From an uncultured Oscillospiraceae bacterium (lineage in GTDB: Bacteria; Bacillota; Clostridia; Oscillospirales; Acutalibacteraceae), in NCBI GenBank assembly GCA_910588935.1, contig CAJUSM010000062.1:1-17836 (forward strand): 17,836 nucleotides of DNA, written 5' to 3'. Each line of letters opens with the position of its first letter. The first letter of the stretch is position 1. Shown here in pieces: positions 7,181 to 13,410 of the stretch. The notes beneath the pieces were generated by a model, which saw only the letters and a program-made list of their open reading frames with translations, had not been told where the DNA came from and searched no databases. Both the position numbers and the translations under genes were made by a program.

Positions 7181-8560
7181 ATGATTTCAAGAGAAATTTG
7201 CCAGCGTGTGCTGCAGCAGGCTTCTTCCACTGGCGCGGATTACGCGGAGCTCTTTGCGGAAAACACCTTGAACCATGCTGTCCGCCTGGTGGGCGGCAAG
7301 GTGGATTCGGTGCATGACGCCCAGATTGCCGGGGCAGCTGTGCGGGTGTTTTTGGGCTTGCGCAGTGTAATGGCCACCACAGTGGACACGACAGAGGCCG
7401 GCCTGCTCCGCTGTGCCCAGCGGGCCGCGGAGGCCCTGGCCGAGGGCAAGGCAGAGGTATCCATTACCCTAAGGGAGCGGCTGTTTGGGGATATCCACCC
7501 TATCCGCATTGTTCCCTCTACCATTTCCAATGCCCACAAGGTCAGCATAATAAAGGAGGCCTGCGCTGCCGCCAGCAATGAGAATGCCGCCGTTGTGCAA
7601 ACCACCGGCAGTCTGCTGGACGTGGACCACCACATCTTAATTGCCACCAGCGAGGGCCTTTGGGCCCAAGACCGGCAAATACGCACCCGGCTTGGGGTAG
7701 AGGCCATTGCCGAAATAAACGGCGAAACCCAGAGCGCTCGCTTTGCCCCTGGCGCCCGGGCGGGCATGGAGCTGTTTGATACCGTGGACCCAAAGGCGGT
7801 GGGAGAAAAGGTTGCGCGCCAGGCCGTTACCATGGCCGGGGCCGGGTACTGCCCCGCCGGGGTAATGCCTGTGGCCATTGGCAACGGGTTCGGCGGGGTC
7901 ATCTTCCACGAGGCCTGCGGTCACTCCCTAGAGGCCTCTAGCGTGGCCTATGGAAACAGCCAGTTTTGCGGCAAGCTGGGCCAGAAAATTGCCAACGAAA
8001 AGGTAACCGCTATTGATGACGGCACCATCCCCAACAACTGGGGCTCTATTAACATAGATGACGAGGGCGCCCCTGCCCGGCGCAATGTGCTAATTGAAAA
8101 GGGCGTGCTCAAATCCTATATGATCGACAAATTCAACAGCCGCCGTATGGGCATGGAGCCCACTGGCAGCGCCCGGCGCCAGAGTTTCCAGTTTGTGCCT
8201 ACCTCTCGTATGACCAACACCTTTATCGCCCCTGGCAACGACAGGGACGAGGACATTATCGCCTCTATTGAATACGGGCTTTATGCCAAGGAAATGGGCG
8301 GCGGCTCGGTAAACCCTGTTACCGGCGAATTCAACTTTGCCGTGAACGAGGGCTATCTCATCCGCGGCGGAAAAATCTGCGAGCCGGTGCGGGGGGCAAG
8401 CCTGGTGGGCAAGGGTTCCCAGGTTATCCAAAAAATTGATATGGTGGGGCAGGAGCTTCTTTGCGGCCAGGGCATGTGCGGCTCTTCCAGCGGCTCTATT
8501 CCCACCAATGTAGGTCAGCCGCTCATCCGCGTATCGTCCATCACCGTAGGCGGCAGATAA
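7181..8560 (+). CDS. tldD: TldD-like metalloprotease (PmbA/TldD family)
   Basis: A 459-aa protein of peptidase family U62 (TldD/PmbA). In the characterised E. coli TldD/TldE heterodimer, TldD carries the zinc and degrades short unfolded peptides; the complex acts on microcin and gyrase-inhibitor peptides. The zinc motif HEACGH is at residues 243-248. The downstream GMCGSSSGSIPTNVGQP region supplies C433, the probable third ligand. ATG 7181 is preferred over an upstream in-frame start because AGGAG lies eight bases before it. The partner gene follows 13 bases after the stop behind AAAGGAGGG, so the two are co-translated in about equal amounts. Many Clostridia carry such pairs; the local substrate is unknown. 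Confidence 0.92.
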   Translation: MISREICQRVLQQASSTGADYAELFAENTLNHAVRLVGGKVDSVHDAQIAGAAVRVFLGLRSVMATTVDTTEAGLLRCAQRAAEALAEGKAEVSITLRERLFGDIHPIRIVPSTISNAHKVSIIKEACAAASNENAAVVQTTGSLLDVDHHILIATSEGLWAQDRQIRTRLGVEAIAEINGETQSARFAPGARAGMELFDTVDPKAVGEKVARQAVTMAGAGYCPAGVMPVAIGNGFGGVIFHEACGHSLEASSVAYGNSQFCGKLGQKIANEKVTAIDDGTIPNNWGSINIDDEGAPARRNVLIEKGVLKSYMIDKFNSRRMGMEPTGSARRQSFQFVPTSRMTNTFIAPGNDRDEDIIASIEYGLYAKEMGGGSVNPVTGEFNFAVNEGYLIRGGKICEPVRGASLVGKGSQVIQKIDMVGQELLCGQGMCGSSSGSIPTNVGQPLIRVSSITVGGR

Positions 8561-8573
8561 AGGAGGGTTCATC

Positions 8574-9926
8574 ATGGATTTTCAAACATTCCAGCAGGCG
8601 GTTGCGGCAGAGGCCGCCAGCCTGCAGGTAGAAGAATACGAGCTGTATTACCAAGTGGAAGAGAGCGCTTCGGCCTCCGCTTTCCGCCACGAGCTCACTG
8701 GCTTTTCCGCTGCCAACGAGGGCGGGGTATGCCTGCGCTGCCTGGTAAACGGCAAAATGGGCTACGCCTCTACCCAGCTGCTCACCCAAAAGAGCGCCCA
8801 GGCCTTAGTCCGCCGCGCCGCCGACAACGCCGCTGTGCTGGAAACCGCCGAACCAGAGTTTTTGGTAGAGGCCGGGCAGAGCTACCAGGCTGCCAATACC
8901 AGCCATGCCCCCCTGCCCTCCGCCGGCGTTTTGCGCAAAACAGCCCTTGCCGGCCAGGACGCCCTGTATGCCCAGCCAGGGGTGGTAGATGGCAGCGAAA
9001 CCGAAATTTTTGCCCAGCGGGTTTCCATTGCCATCCACAATTCCCGGGGCCTCAGCCTGCGTTACGAGAACACGGTGTCCGGCGCGGTGCTGAGCGCTGT
9101 GGTCAGCGATGGCCAGGAGGACGGGGAAAAAACCGACAAGTACAAAATCCGCCTAGGCGATTTGGATAAGCTGGATCTTTCCGCCGCCGCCCAAGAGGCT
9201 GGAGACGAGGCCCGTGCCGCCTTAGGGGCGGGCGTAGCCCCTACCGGTGCCATGCCTGTGGTTTTTTCCTCTTATGCCATGGCCCTGCTGCTGGAGGCTT
9301 ACGCCGAAGTTTTTTCCGCCGAAAACGCCCAAAAGGGCCTTTCCCTGCTAAAGGGCAAAGAGGGCACAGCCATTGCCGCCCCCCTGGTTACCCTTGTGGA
9401 CGATCCCTTTTATGAAAAAAGCGCCATGCCCATGCCTTTCGATGGAGAGGGCAGCCCCACCTACCGGAAAAATGTCATTGAAAAAGGCGTGCTCAACACC
9501 CTTTTGTACAATCTGCGCACCGCTGCAGCCGCAGGAAAAGAGACCACCGGCAACGCCGCGAAAAGCAGCTACGACAGCAAAGTGGGAATACAGCCCTTTA
9601 CCCTATGCCTGGAAAGCGGCTCCCTCACCCAAGAGCAGCTGCTGGAAAAAGCCCAAAACGGAGTGCTCATTACCTCTTTGGGCGGGCTGCACGCGGGGGC
9701 AAACACCATTAGCGGTGATTTTTCCTTGCAAAGCGCTGGTTTCTTAATTGAAAACGGCAAAAAAGCCGCGCCGGTGCGCTCTTTTACCGTGGCAGGCAAC
9801 TTTTTTAGCCTGCTAAAGAACATTTTGGCTATAGGCTGCGATCCCCTGCCCCCCGCCTCCCCTTCTTCCACCGATTTTGTCAGCCCCAGCGTGCTGGTAG
9901 AGGGGCTCTCCATTGCGGGGAAATAG
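8574..9926 (+). CDS. TldE/PmbA-like partner subunit
   Basis: A 450-aa member of the same PmbA/TldD family, but without the HExxxH motif that the upstream gene carries, as expected for the non-catalytic partner that closes the cavity of the heterodimer. The family-typical GAMPVVFSSYAMALLLEAY, FYEKSAMPMPFDGEG and GLHAGANTISGDFSLQSAGFLIENG regions are present. The last two shape the shared chamber and sit near residues 280-295 and 365-390. The start has a very strong AAAGGAGGG ribosome site. Codon usage and GC match the upstream gene. No terminator follows, so the peroxiredoxin gene 67 bases downstream may be read through. Confidence 0.9.
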   Translation: MDFQTFQQAVAAEAASLQVEEYELYYQVEESASASAFRHELTGFSAANEGGVCLRCLVNGKMGYASTQLLTQKSAQALVRRAADNAAVLETAEPEFLVEAGQSYQAANTSHAPLPSAGVLRKTALAGQDALYAQPGVVDGSETEIFAQRVSIAIHNSRGLSLRYENTVSGAVLSAVVSDGQEDGEKTDKYKIRLGDLDKLDLSAAAQEAGDEARAALGAGVAPTGAMPVVFSSYAMALLLEAYAEVFSAENAQKGLSLLKGKEGTAIAAPLVTLVDDPFYEKSAMPMPFDGEGSPTYRKNVIEKGVLNTLLYNLRTAAAAGKETTGNAAKSSYDSKVGIQPFTLCLESGSLTQEQLLEKAQNGVLITSLGGLHAGANTISGDFSLQSAGFLIENGKKAAPVRSFTVAGNFFSLLKNILAIGCDPLPPASPSSTDFVSPSVLVEGLSIAGK

Positions 9927-9993
9927 CCTGGCGGAACACAGAAGCCATAAAGGGAATTCAGAATAAAAAAATCTATAGAGGAGAACCGAAATC

Positions 9994-10461
9994 ATGTTGG
10001 AACCAGGAACCAAAGCCCCACAGTTTGCTCTGCCGGACAAGGAGGGCAAGCTTGTATCCCTTTCAGACTTTTTGGGCAAAAAGATAGTGCTGTATTTCTA
10101 CCCTCGGGACAACACCCCTGGCTGCACCCGGCAGGCCTGTGCTTTTGGGGCGGCCTATGGGGATTTTCAGGCATTGGGCGCTGTGGTCATAGGCGTCAGC
10201 AAGGACTCCATAGCGTCCCACCAAAAGTTTGCGGCCAAGCACGAGCTGCCTTTTATCCTTCTCTCCGACCCAGAGCTTCAGGCCATCCAAGCCTATGGGG
10301 TATGGCAGGAAAAGAAGAATTACGGCAAGGTGAGCATGGGCGTGGTGCGGTCAACCTTTGTGATAGATGAAAACGGCATGGTGGAAAAGGTTATGCCCAA
10401 GGTAAAGCCAGACACCAACGCGGGAGAGATTCTGGAATATCTCCGGCAGGCAAACTCTTAA
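9994..10461 (+). CDS. bcp: Bcp/PrxQ-type thioredoxin-dependent peroxiredoxin
   Basis: A 155-aa cytoplasmic peroxidase that reduces hydrogen peroxide and organic hydroperoxides with electrons from thioredoxin. The peroxidatic cysteine lies in YPRDNTPGCTRQAC (C45). A second cysteine five residues later (C50) is the resolving residue of the alpha-helical PrxQ subtype. The thioredoxin fold continues with GVSKDS and STFVIDENG. Length is normal for the family. AGGAG lies ten bases before the ATG. No convincing promoter is seen in 9927-9993, so it is probably co-transcribed with tldD-tldE. Transcription likely ends within the hairpins of the repeat at 10500. Confidence 0.93.
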   Translation: MLEPGTKAPQFALPDKEGKLVSLSDFLGKKIVLYFYPRDNTPGCTRQACAFGAAYGDFQALGAVVIGVSKDSIASHQKFAAKHELPFILLSDPELQAIQAYGVWQEKKNYGKVSMGVVRSTFVIDENGMVEKVMPKVKPDTNAGEILEYLRQANS

Positions 10462-10499
10462 TTTTCTGGAACGCCCTGCTTTGACCGCCCCGCTTTCTC

Positions 10500-10762
10500 G
10501 AGAGTGTCCAAAACGAGGGTTTTATGAGGGGAAGTGGAAAAATATCGTTAGGCTGCAGGATTGTCGGGATTTCATCCCGACATACTATTTGTGATGGATG
10601 GCCTGGGGCAAGGTTGTGGGGCGCCGCCCCACACCCCGCAGCCTTTGAGAAAGGTAAGACTTCGCGAAGCGAAGTCTACGAAACTTTTCCCATTTTCTCA
10701 CGGCATCTGAGAGCCGCGGTTTTTCTTCTCTTGCTTACCTTTATCTCCTCGGCTGCACGCTC
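10500..10762 (+). repeat. MITE-like dispersed intergenic element with three strong hairpins (copy 3)
   Basis: The left end GAGAGTGTCCAAAACGAGG (10500-10518) is the near reverse complement of the right end seen in copy 1. The right end here is degraded (CCTCGGCTGCACGCTC). Inside are three perfect hairpins: TGTCGGGAT/ATCCCGACA (10562-10582, loop TTC), TGTGGGGC/GCCCCACA (10615-10633) and AGACTTCG/CGAAGTCT (10657-10677). A CGGC/GCCG hairpin with TTTTT follows (10701-10723). The open frame crossing it (10524-10784) looks like a chance product of the repeat. There is no transposase, so it would have to move, if at all, with outside help. It ends 18 bases before the -35 box of the hydrogenase-maturation promoter. 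Confidence 0.7.
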
Positions 10763-10780
10763 CCGGCCTTCTCTCTCCCC

Positions 10781-10809
10781 TTGACATTTCGGCCCCGGGC
10801 TGGTACAAT
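10781..10809 (+). promoter_or_regulatory. Strong promoter of the hydrogenase-maturation operon
   Basis: A consensus -35 TTGACA (10781-10786) and a near-consensus -10 TACAAT (10804-10809) are separated by 17 bases. The spacer is GC-rich. The transcript should start near 10816, 140 nt before the first ATG. Confidence 0.88.
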
Positions 10810-10815
10810 ATATTT

Positions 10816-10928
10816 ATAGAAAAGCTGCCTGACACAAAGGCTGCCCCTTTGGGCCCTGCGTAAAAGGTACGGCTGGCCCTTTTGCTTTCTTGCGCCGTAC
10901 CCTATTCAGGTACGGCGCTTTTCTGTTT
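10816..10928 (+). promoter_or_regulatory. Attenuator-like leader with mutually exclusive hairpins
   Basis: GGTACGGC occurs twice, at 10866-10873 and 10909-10916. Between them GCGCCGTACC (10892-10901) can pair with either copy. Pairing with the first gives an antiterminator-like hairpin; pairing with the second gives a terminator. Further pairings lie upstream: CAAAGG/CCTTTG (10835-10851, loop CTGCC) and GGGCC/GGCCC (10851-10879). This is the architecture of a riboswitch or protein-controlled attenuator. I do not recognise the sensing domain. Confidence 0.6.
10892..10928 (+). terminator. Conditional terminator in the operon leader
   Basis: A perfect 10-bp stem, GCGCCGTACC (10892-10901) with GGTACGGCGC (10909-10918), loop CTATTCA, followed by TTTTCTGTTT. 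It sits between the promoter and the first gene, so it must be leaky or regulated for the operon to be expressed. Confidence 0.8.
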
Positions 10929-10955
10929 ACAGCATTGCCATAGGAGGCATTGGGT

Positions 10956-11468
10956 ATGACAGCAAAACAAAAGGAACTGATTAACGGCTTTCTTGCCAGC
11001 CTGCAGCCCCCGGATCAAGGGCTTTACAGCCAGCTGGTCCAGGCTTTGGACGCCCTGGGCTATGGCCCCCGGAAGGAGCGGGGCCACCTGGTCTTTAAGC
11101 ACAGCTGCCATAACAAACAGATTGCTAAGCTGGGTCTGAAAAAGGCCGGAGAATCCCAGCCCTTCTTCGCCCTGCGCTTCTCTGCCTGCCAGGAGTATTC
11201 CCCCCGGTTCCAGGAAGTGGTCCGCCAGGAGATTGCCCGCTTTTCCAATCCTGTTGCCCACTGCACCCAGGGCATGTGCAGCTTTTGCGCTGGGGAGCCC
11301 TCCAGCCATGTGTATCACGGGCTCTTGCCCGATGGCCAGGAAATTGACCACTGCGGCTCCAGAGCTTTGGAAATCCCCAACCTGAGGGCAGAGGACCTGC
11401 CTGAAATTTGCAGAATGCTGGAAGAGGAGCACGCCTACTTAATGGCCCACGAGGCAAAACCAGCATAA
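10956..11468 (+). CDS. Cys-rich conserved hypothetical protein, first gene of the hyd operon
   Basis: A 170-aa soluble protein of no family that I can name. The N-terminal third is helical. The middle has SCHNKQ and SACQEYSP. The C-terminal half carries the most conserved-looking part, HCTQGMCSFCAGEPSSHVYH, followed by DHCGSRALEIPNL. These supply at least four closely placed Cys and several His residues, which suggests a metal site. An acidic helical tail ends the protein. ATG 10956 is chosen because AGGAGG (10942-10947) is eight bases upstream; a TTG at 10950 is too close. It stands first in the transcript that carries hydE, hydG and hydF, so a link to iron-sulphur or hydrogenase assembly is possible. 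That is inference from position only. Confidence 0.75.
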   Translation: MTAKQKELINGFLASLQPPDQGLYSQLVQALDALGYGPRKERGHLVFKHSCHNKQIAKLGLKKAGESQPFFALRFSACQEYSPRFQEVVRQEIARFSNPVAHCTQGMCSFCAGEPSSHVYHGLLPDGQEIDHCGSRALEIPNLRAEDLPEICRMLEEEHAYLMAHEAKPA

Positions 11469-11508
11469 AAAATTCTAGAAATAAGCCTAAACAGAAAGGA
11501 TCATGAAA

Positions 11509-11766
11509 ATGGAAACAAAAGTTGCTGTGATGAGCATTATTGTAGAAGACAATGACACCGTGGAAAAGCTTAACGCTGTTCTCCACCAGTACGGAGAGTA
11601 CATTATTGGCCGTATGGGCATCCCTTACCGGGCCCGGGGAATCAACATCATCAGCATCGCCTTGGACGCCCCCCAGGATACCATTTCTACCATGGCCGGC
11701 AAAATTGGGAACCTGCCTGGAGTCAGTGTAAAAACCGCCCTCTCCGGCGTCTGCGGCCATGAATGA
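11509..11766 (+). CDS. TM1266-family putative iron-only hydrogenase system regulator
   Basis: An 85-aa ACT/NikR-C-like ferredoxin-fold protein. It matches the small family found next to [FeFe]-hydrogenase maturases (TM1266 type; hydrogenase system regulator). Recognisable parts are VAVMSIIVED, the IIGRMGIPYR segment, IISIALDAP and the terminal LPGVSVKTALSG. It has no DNA-binding domain of its own, so its role in control is a proposal from the family name. ATG 11509 is preferred over ATG 11503 because AAAGGA ends two bases before the latter but eight before the former. It overlaps hydE by eight bases, implying coupled translation. Confidence 0.88.
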   Translation: METKVAVMSIIVEDNDTVEKLNAVLHQYGEYIIGRMGIPYRARGINIISIALDAPQDTISTMAGKIGNLPGVSVKTALSGVCGHE

Positions 11767-12808
11767 CCGCCTAGCCAGCCTGATTTCCGCCCTGGCCCGG
11801 CAGGAGCCCCTTGCCGAGGAGCAGTTCCAGGCACTGCTGGATGGCATGTGCCCGGAAACAGCGGAGCTTCTGGCCCAAAAGGCCGTGGAAACCCGGAAGA
11901 AAATTTACGGCGATTCCGTGTATATCCGGGGGCTGATTGAGATCAGCAATATCTGTAAAAATGATTGCCTTTACTGCGGCATCCGCCGGGGAAACCCTCA
12001 CTGCAGCCGGTACCGCCTCAGCCCTGAAGATGTTTTTGCCTGTGGGGAGGAGGGCTATGCCCTGGGTTTCCGTACCTTTGTGCTCCAGGGGGGCGAGGAT
12101 CCTTACTTTACCGATGAGGTCCTCACCGGGATCGTGGCCGGGCTGAAGGAGCGGCACCCAGACTGCGCTGTAACCCTCTCTATGGGAGAAAGGAGCCGGG
12201 AGAGCTACCAGCGCCTATTCGGCGCCGGGGCGGATCGGTACCTTCTTCGCCACGAAACCGCCGACCGGGAGCATTACGCCAAGCTCCATCCCCCAGAAAT
12301 GTCCTTTGACCGCCGGATGGCCTGCCTGCGGAACCTGAAGGAGATCGGGTACCAGGTGGGCTGCGGCTTTATGGTGGGCTCCCCTTGGCAGACCAACCGC
12401 AGCCTTGCCAAGGATTTGCTTTTTATCCAGGATTTTAAGCCGGATATGTGCGGCATAGGCCCCTTTGTGCCCCATAAGGACACGGAGTTTTGGAACCAGC
12501 CCGCCGGCACGGTGGAGCTCACCTGTTATCTTCTGTCCATCATCCGGCTGATTCATCCCGCTGTGCTGCTGCCGGCCACCACAGCCCTAGGCACCATTCA
12601 TCCCCAGGGCCGGGAAAAAGGCATTCTGGCCGGGGCCAATGTGGTAATGCCCAATCTCTCCCCAGAATCCGCCCGAAAACGGTACGAGCTCTACAACAAC
12701 AAGCTGAACACCGGGGCCGAGGCCGCCCAAGGTTTGGCCGCCCTGAAAGAGCGCATGGCGGGCATCGGTTATCAGGTGGTGACAGCCCGAGGGGATATTA
12801 AAAAGTGA
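11759..12808 (+). CDS. hydE: [FeFe]-hydrogenase H-cluster radical SAM maturase HydE
   Basis: A 349-aa radical SAM enzyme with a full TIM-barrel. The 4Fe-4S/SAM motif C-x3-C-x2-C is at C66, C70 and C73 (ISNICKNDCLYCGIRRGN). Other family features are LQGGEDP, the TLSMGER segment, RHETADREHYAKLHP and GFMVGSPWQT. HydE acts after HydG on the organometallic iron synthon during formation of the azadithiolate-bridged diiron subcluster. The C-terminal extra cluster site of T. maritima HydE (C-x7-C-x2-C) is not present; the corresponding part reads NNKLNTGAEAAQG. That site is dispensable in other HydE proteins. The start overlaps the TM1266-family gene and the stop overlaps a possible 22-codon ORF. Confidence 0.95.
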   Translation: MNDRLASLISALARQEPLAEEQFQALLDGMCPETAELLAQKAVETRKKIYGDSVYIRGLIEISNICKNDCLYCGIRRGNPHCSRYRLSPEDVFACGEEGYALGFRTFVLQGGEDPYFTDEVLTGIVAGLKERHPDCAVTLSMGERSRESYQRLFGAGADRYLLRHETADREHYAKLHPPEMSFDRRMACLRNLKEIGYQVGCGFMVGSPWQTNRSLAKDLLFIQDFKPDMCGIGPFVPHKDTEFWNQPAGTVELTCYLLSIIRLIHPAVLLPATTALGTIHPQGREKGILAGANVVMPNLSPESARKRYELYNNKLNTGAEAAQGLAALKERMAGIGYQVVTARGDIKK

Positions 12809-12873
12809 AGGAGCAAAAAAACTGCCTGAGCGCCCGGATGCGGCCCATTGGCTATCAGCTGTCCATGGACTAG
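12805..12873 (+). other. Possible 22-codon ORF between hydE and the TIGR04076 gene
   Basis: A GTG overlapping the hydE stop (GTGA at 12805-12808) opens a 22-codon frame ending MRPIGYQLSMD-stop. This is 16 bases before the next gene's ATG. It has no Shine-Dalgarno sequence of its own beyond coupling. It could be a real microprotein, a coupling device or chance. I do not recognise the sequence. Confidence 0.2.
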
Positions 12874-12889
12874 TTGTGAGGAGGATAAG

Positions 12890-13186
12890 ATGAAACATAA
12901 GGTAAAGGTAACCGTAATCGATAAGAAGCTGTATCCAGAGCTCCAGCGCCAGTACTGCGCCGACCCGGAATCCGGGGCCTGCCCTTGCTACCATGTGGGA
13001 GACGAGTTCGTTTTCCAGCGGGAGGGGGACACCGACCACTTCTGGCACATGGGCCTGGGCACCCTGACCAAGACCGGCGCGGACCCCGACACTGTGGCCG
13101 GAGGGCCGAAAATGCCCCACTGCTCCGAGGCTTGGGACGCCATTTCCCGGTATATTTACCAGGGCTTCAGGGCGGCTCCATTATGA
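12890..13186 (+). CDS. TIGR04076-family protein, apparent N-terminal part of a frameshifted gene
   Basis: A 98-aa soluble protein beginning MKHKVKVTVIDKKLYPEL, with C23, C31, C33 and C78 and the segments ACPCYHVGDEF and HCSEAWDAISRYIY. These match, as far as I recall, the small TIGR04076 family found beside H-cluster maturases; its biochemical role is unknown. GAGGAGG precedes the ATG. After Tyr90-Gln91 the frame reads GFRAAPL and stops. In the +1 frame the sequence continues as QGGSIMKGWMKEENTMIACC, which is how family members normally end. A single missing base at about 13163-13167 would explain the break. Without it the protein would be about 130 aa. It may be a mutation, a sequence error or a recoding site. 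Confidence 0.75.
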   Translation: MKHKVKVTVIDKKLYPELQRQYCADPESGACPCYHVGDEFVFQREGDTDHFWHMGLGTLTKTGADPDTVAGGPKMPHCSEAWDAISRYIYQGFRAAPL

Positions 13187-13284
13187 AGGGCTGGATGAAG
13201 GAGGAGAACACCATGATCGCCTGCTGCTCCGACGGCACCAGGCCGGTGATCTTCAAAATTGAGCGGATGGACGAGGAGGACTGA
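13183..13284 (+). CDS. C-terminal part of the TIGR04076-family protein, out of frame
   Basis: A 33-codon frame whose ATG overlaps the stop of the previous one (ATGA at 13183-13186). It contains MIACCSDGTRPVIFKIERMDEED. The paired cysteines and RPVIFKIER are typical of the end of TIGR04076 proteins, so it belongs to the same gene rather than being a separate one. GAAGGAG near 13196 could support initiation at the internal ATG 13213. Whether it is made as a separate chain cannot be told. Confidence 0.6.
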   Translation: MKGWMKEENTMIACCSDGTRPVIFKIERMDEED

Positions 13285-13410
13285 GAAGGGCCTTTGGCTC
13301 GCGCCTGCATCCCACAGAGACCGGCAACCATCCATTTTACGGTATATATAAAATCTGAGGCAAAGAGGCTCTTTCCCGGGCCTCTGCCCCAAAGAAAAGG
13401 AGTAATTCTT

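Noticed and set aside
10524..10784. 86-codon open frame within the repeat element
   Set aside because: It reads straight through the hairpins of the dispersed repeat, has no ribosome site, and part of the same translation recurs in copy 1 at the left edge. It looks like a spurious ORF of the repeat.
10890..10918. Similarity to the guanidine-III riboswitch (shared GCGCCGTACCC)
   Set aside because: The match is confined to the terminator stem. The rest of the class core and its pseudoknot partner are missing, and the stem is a simple perfect hairpin.
13310..13365. SAM-riboswitch-like string (GAGACCGGCAACC) upstream of hydG
   Set aside because: The other conserved SAM-I elements (the AGAGxGG start and kink-turn parts) are absent, and there is no terminator stem with a T-run before hydG.
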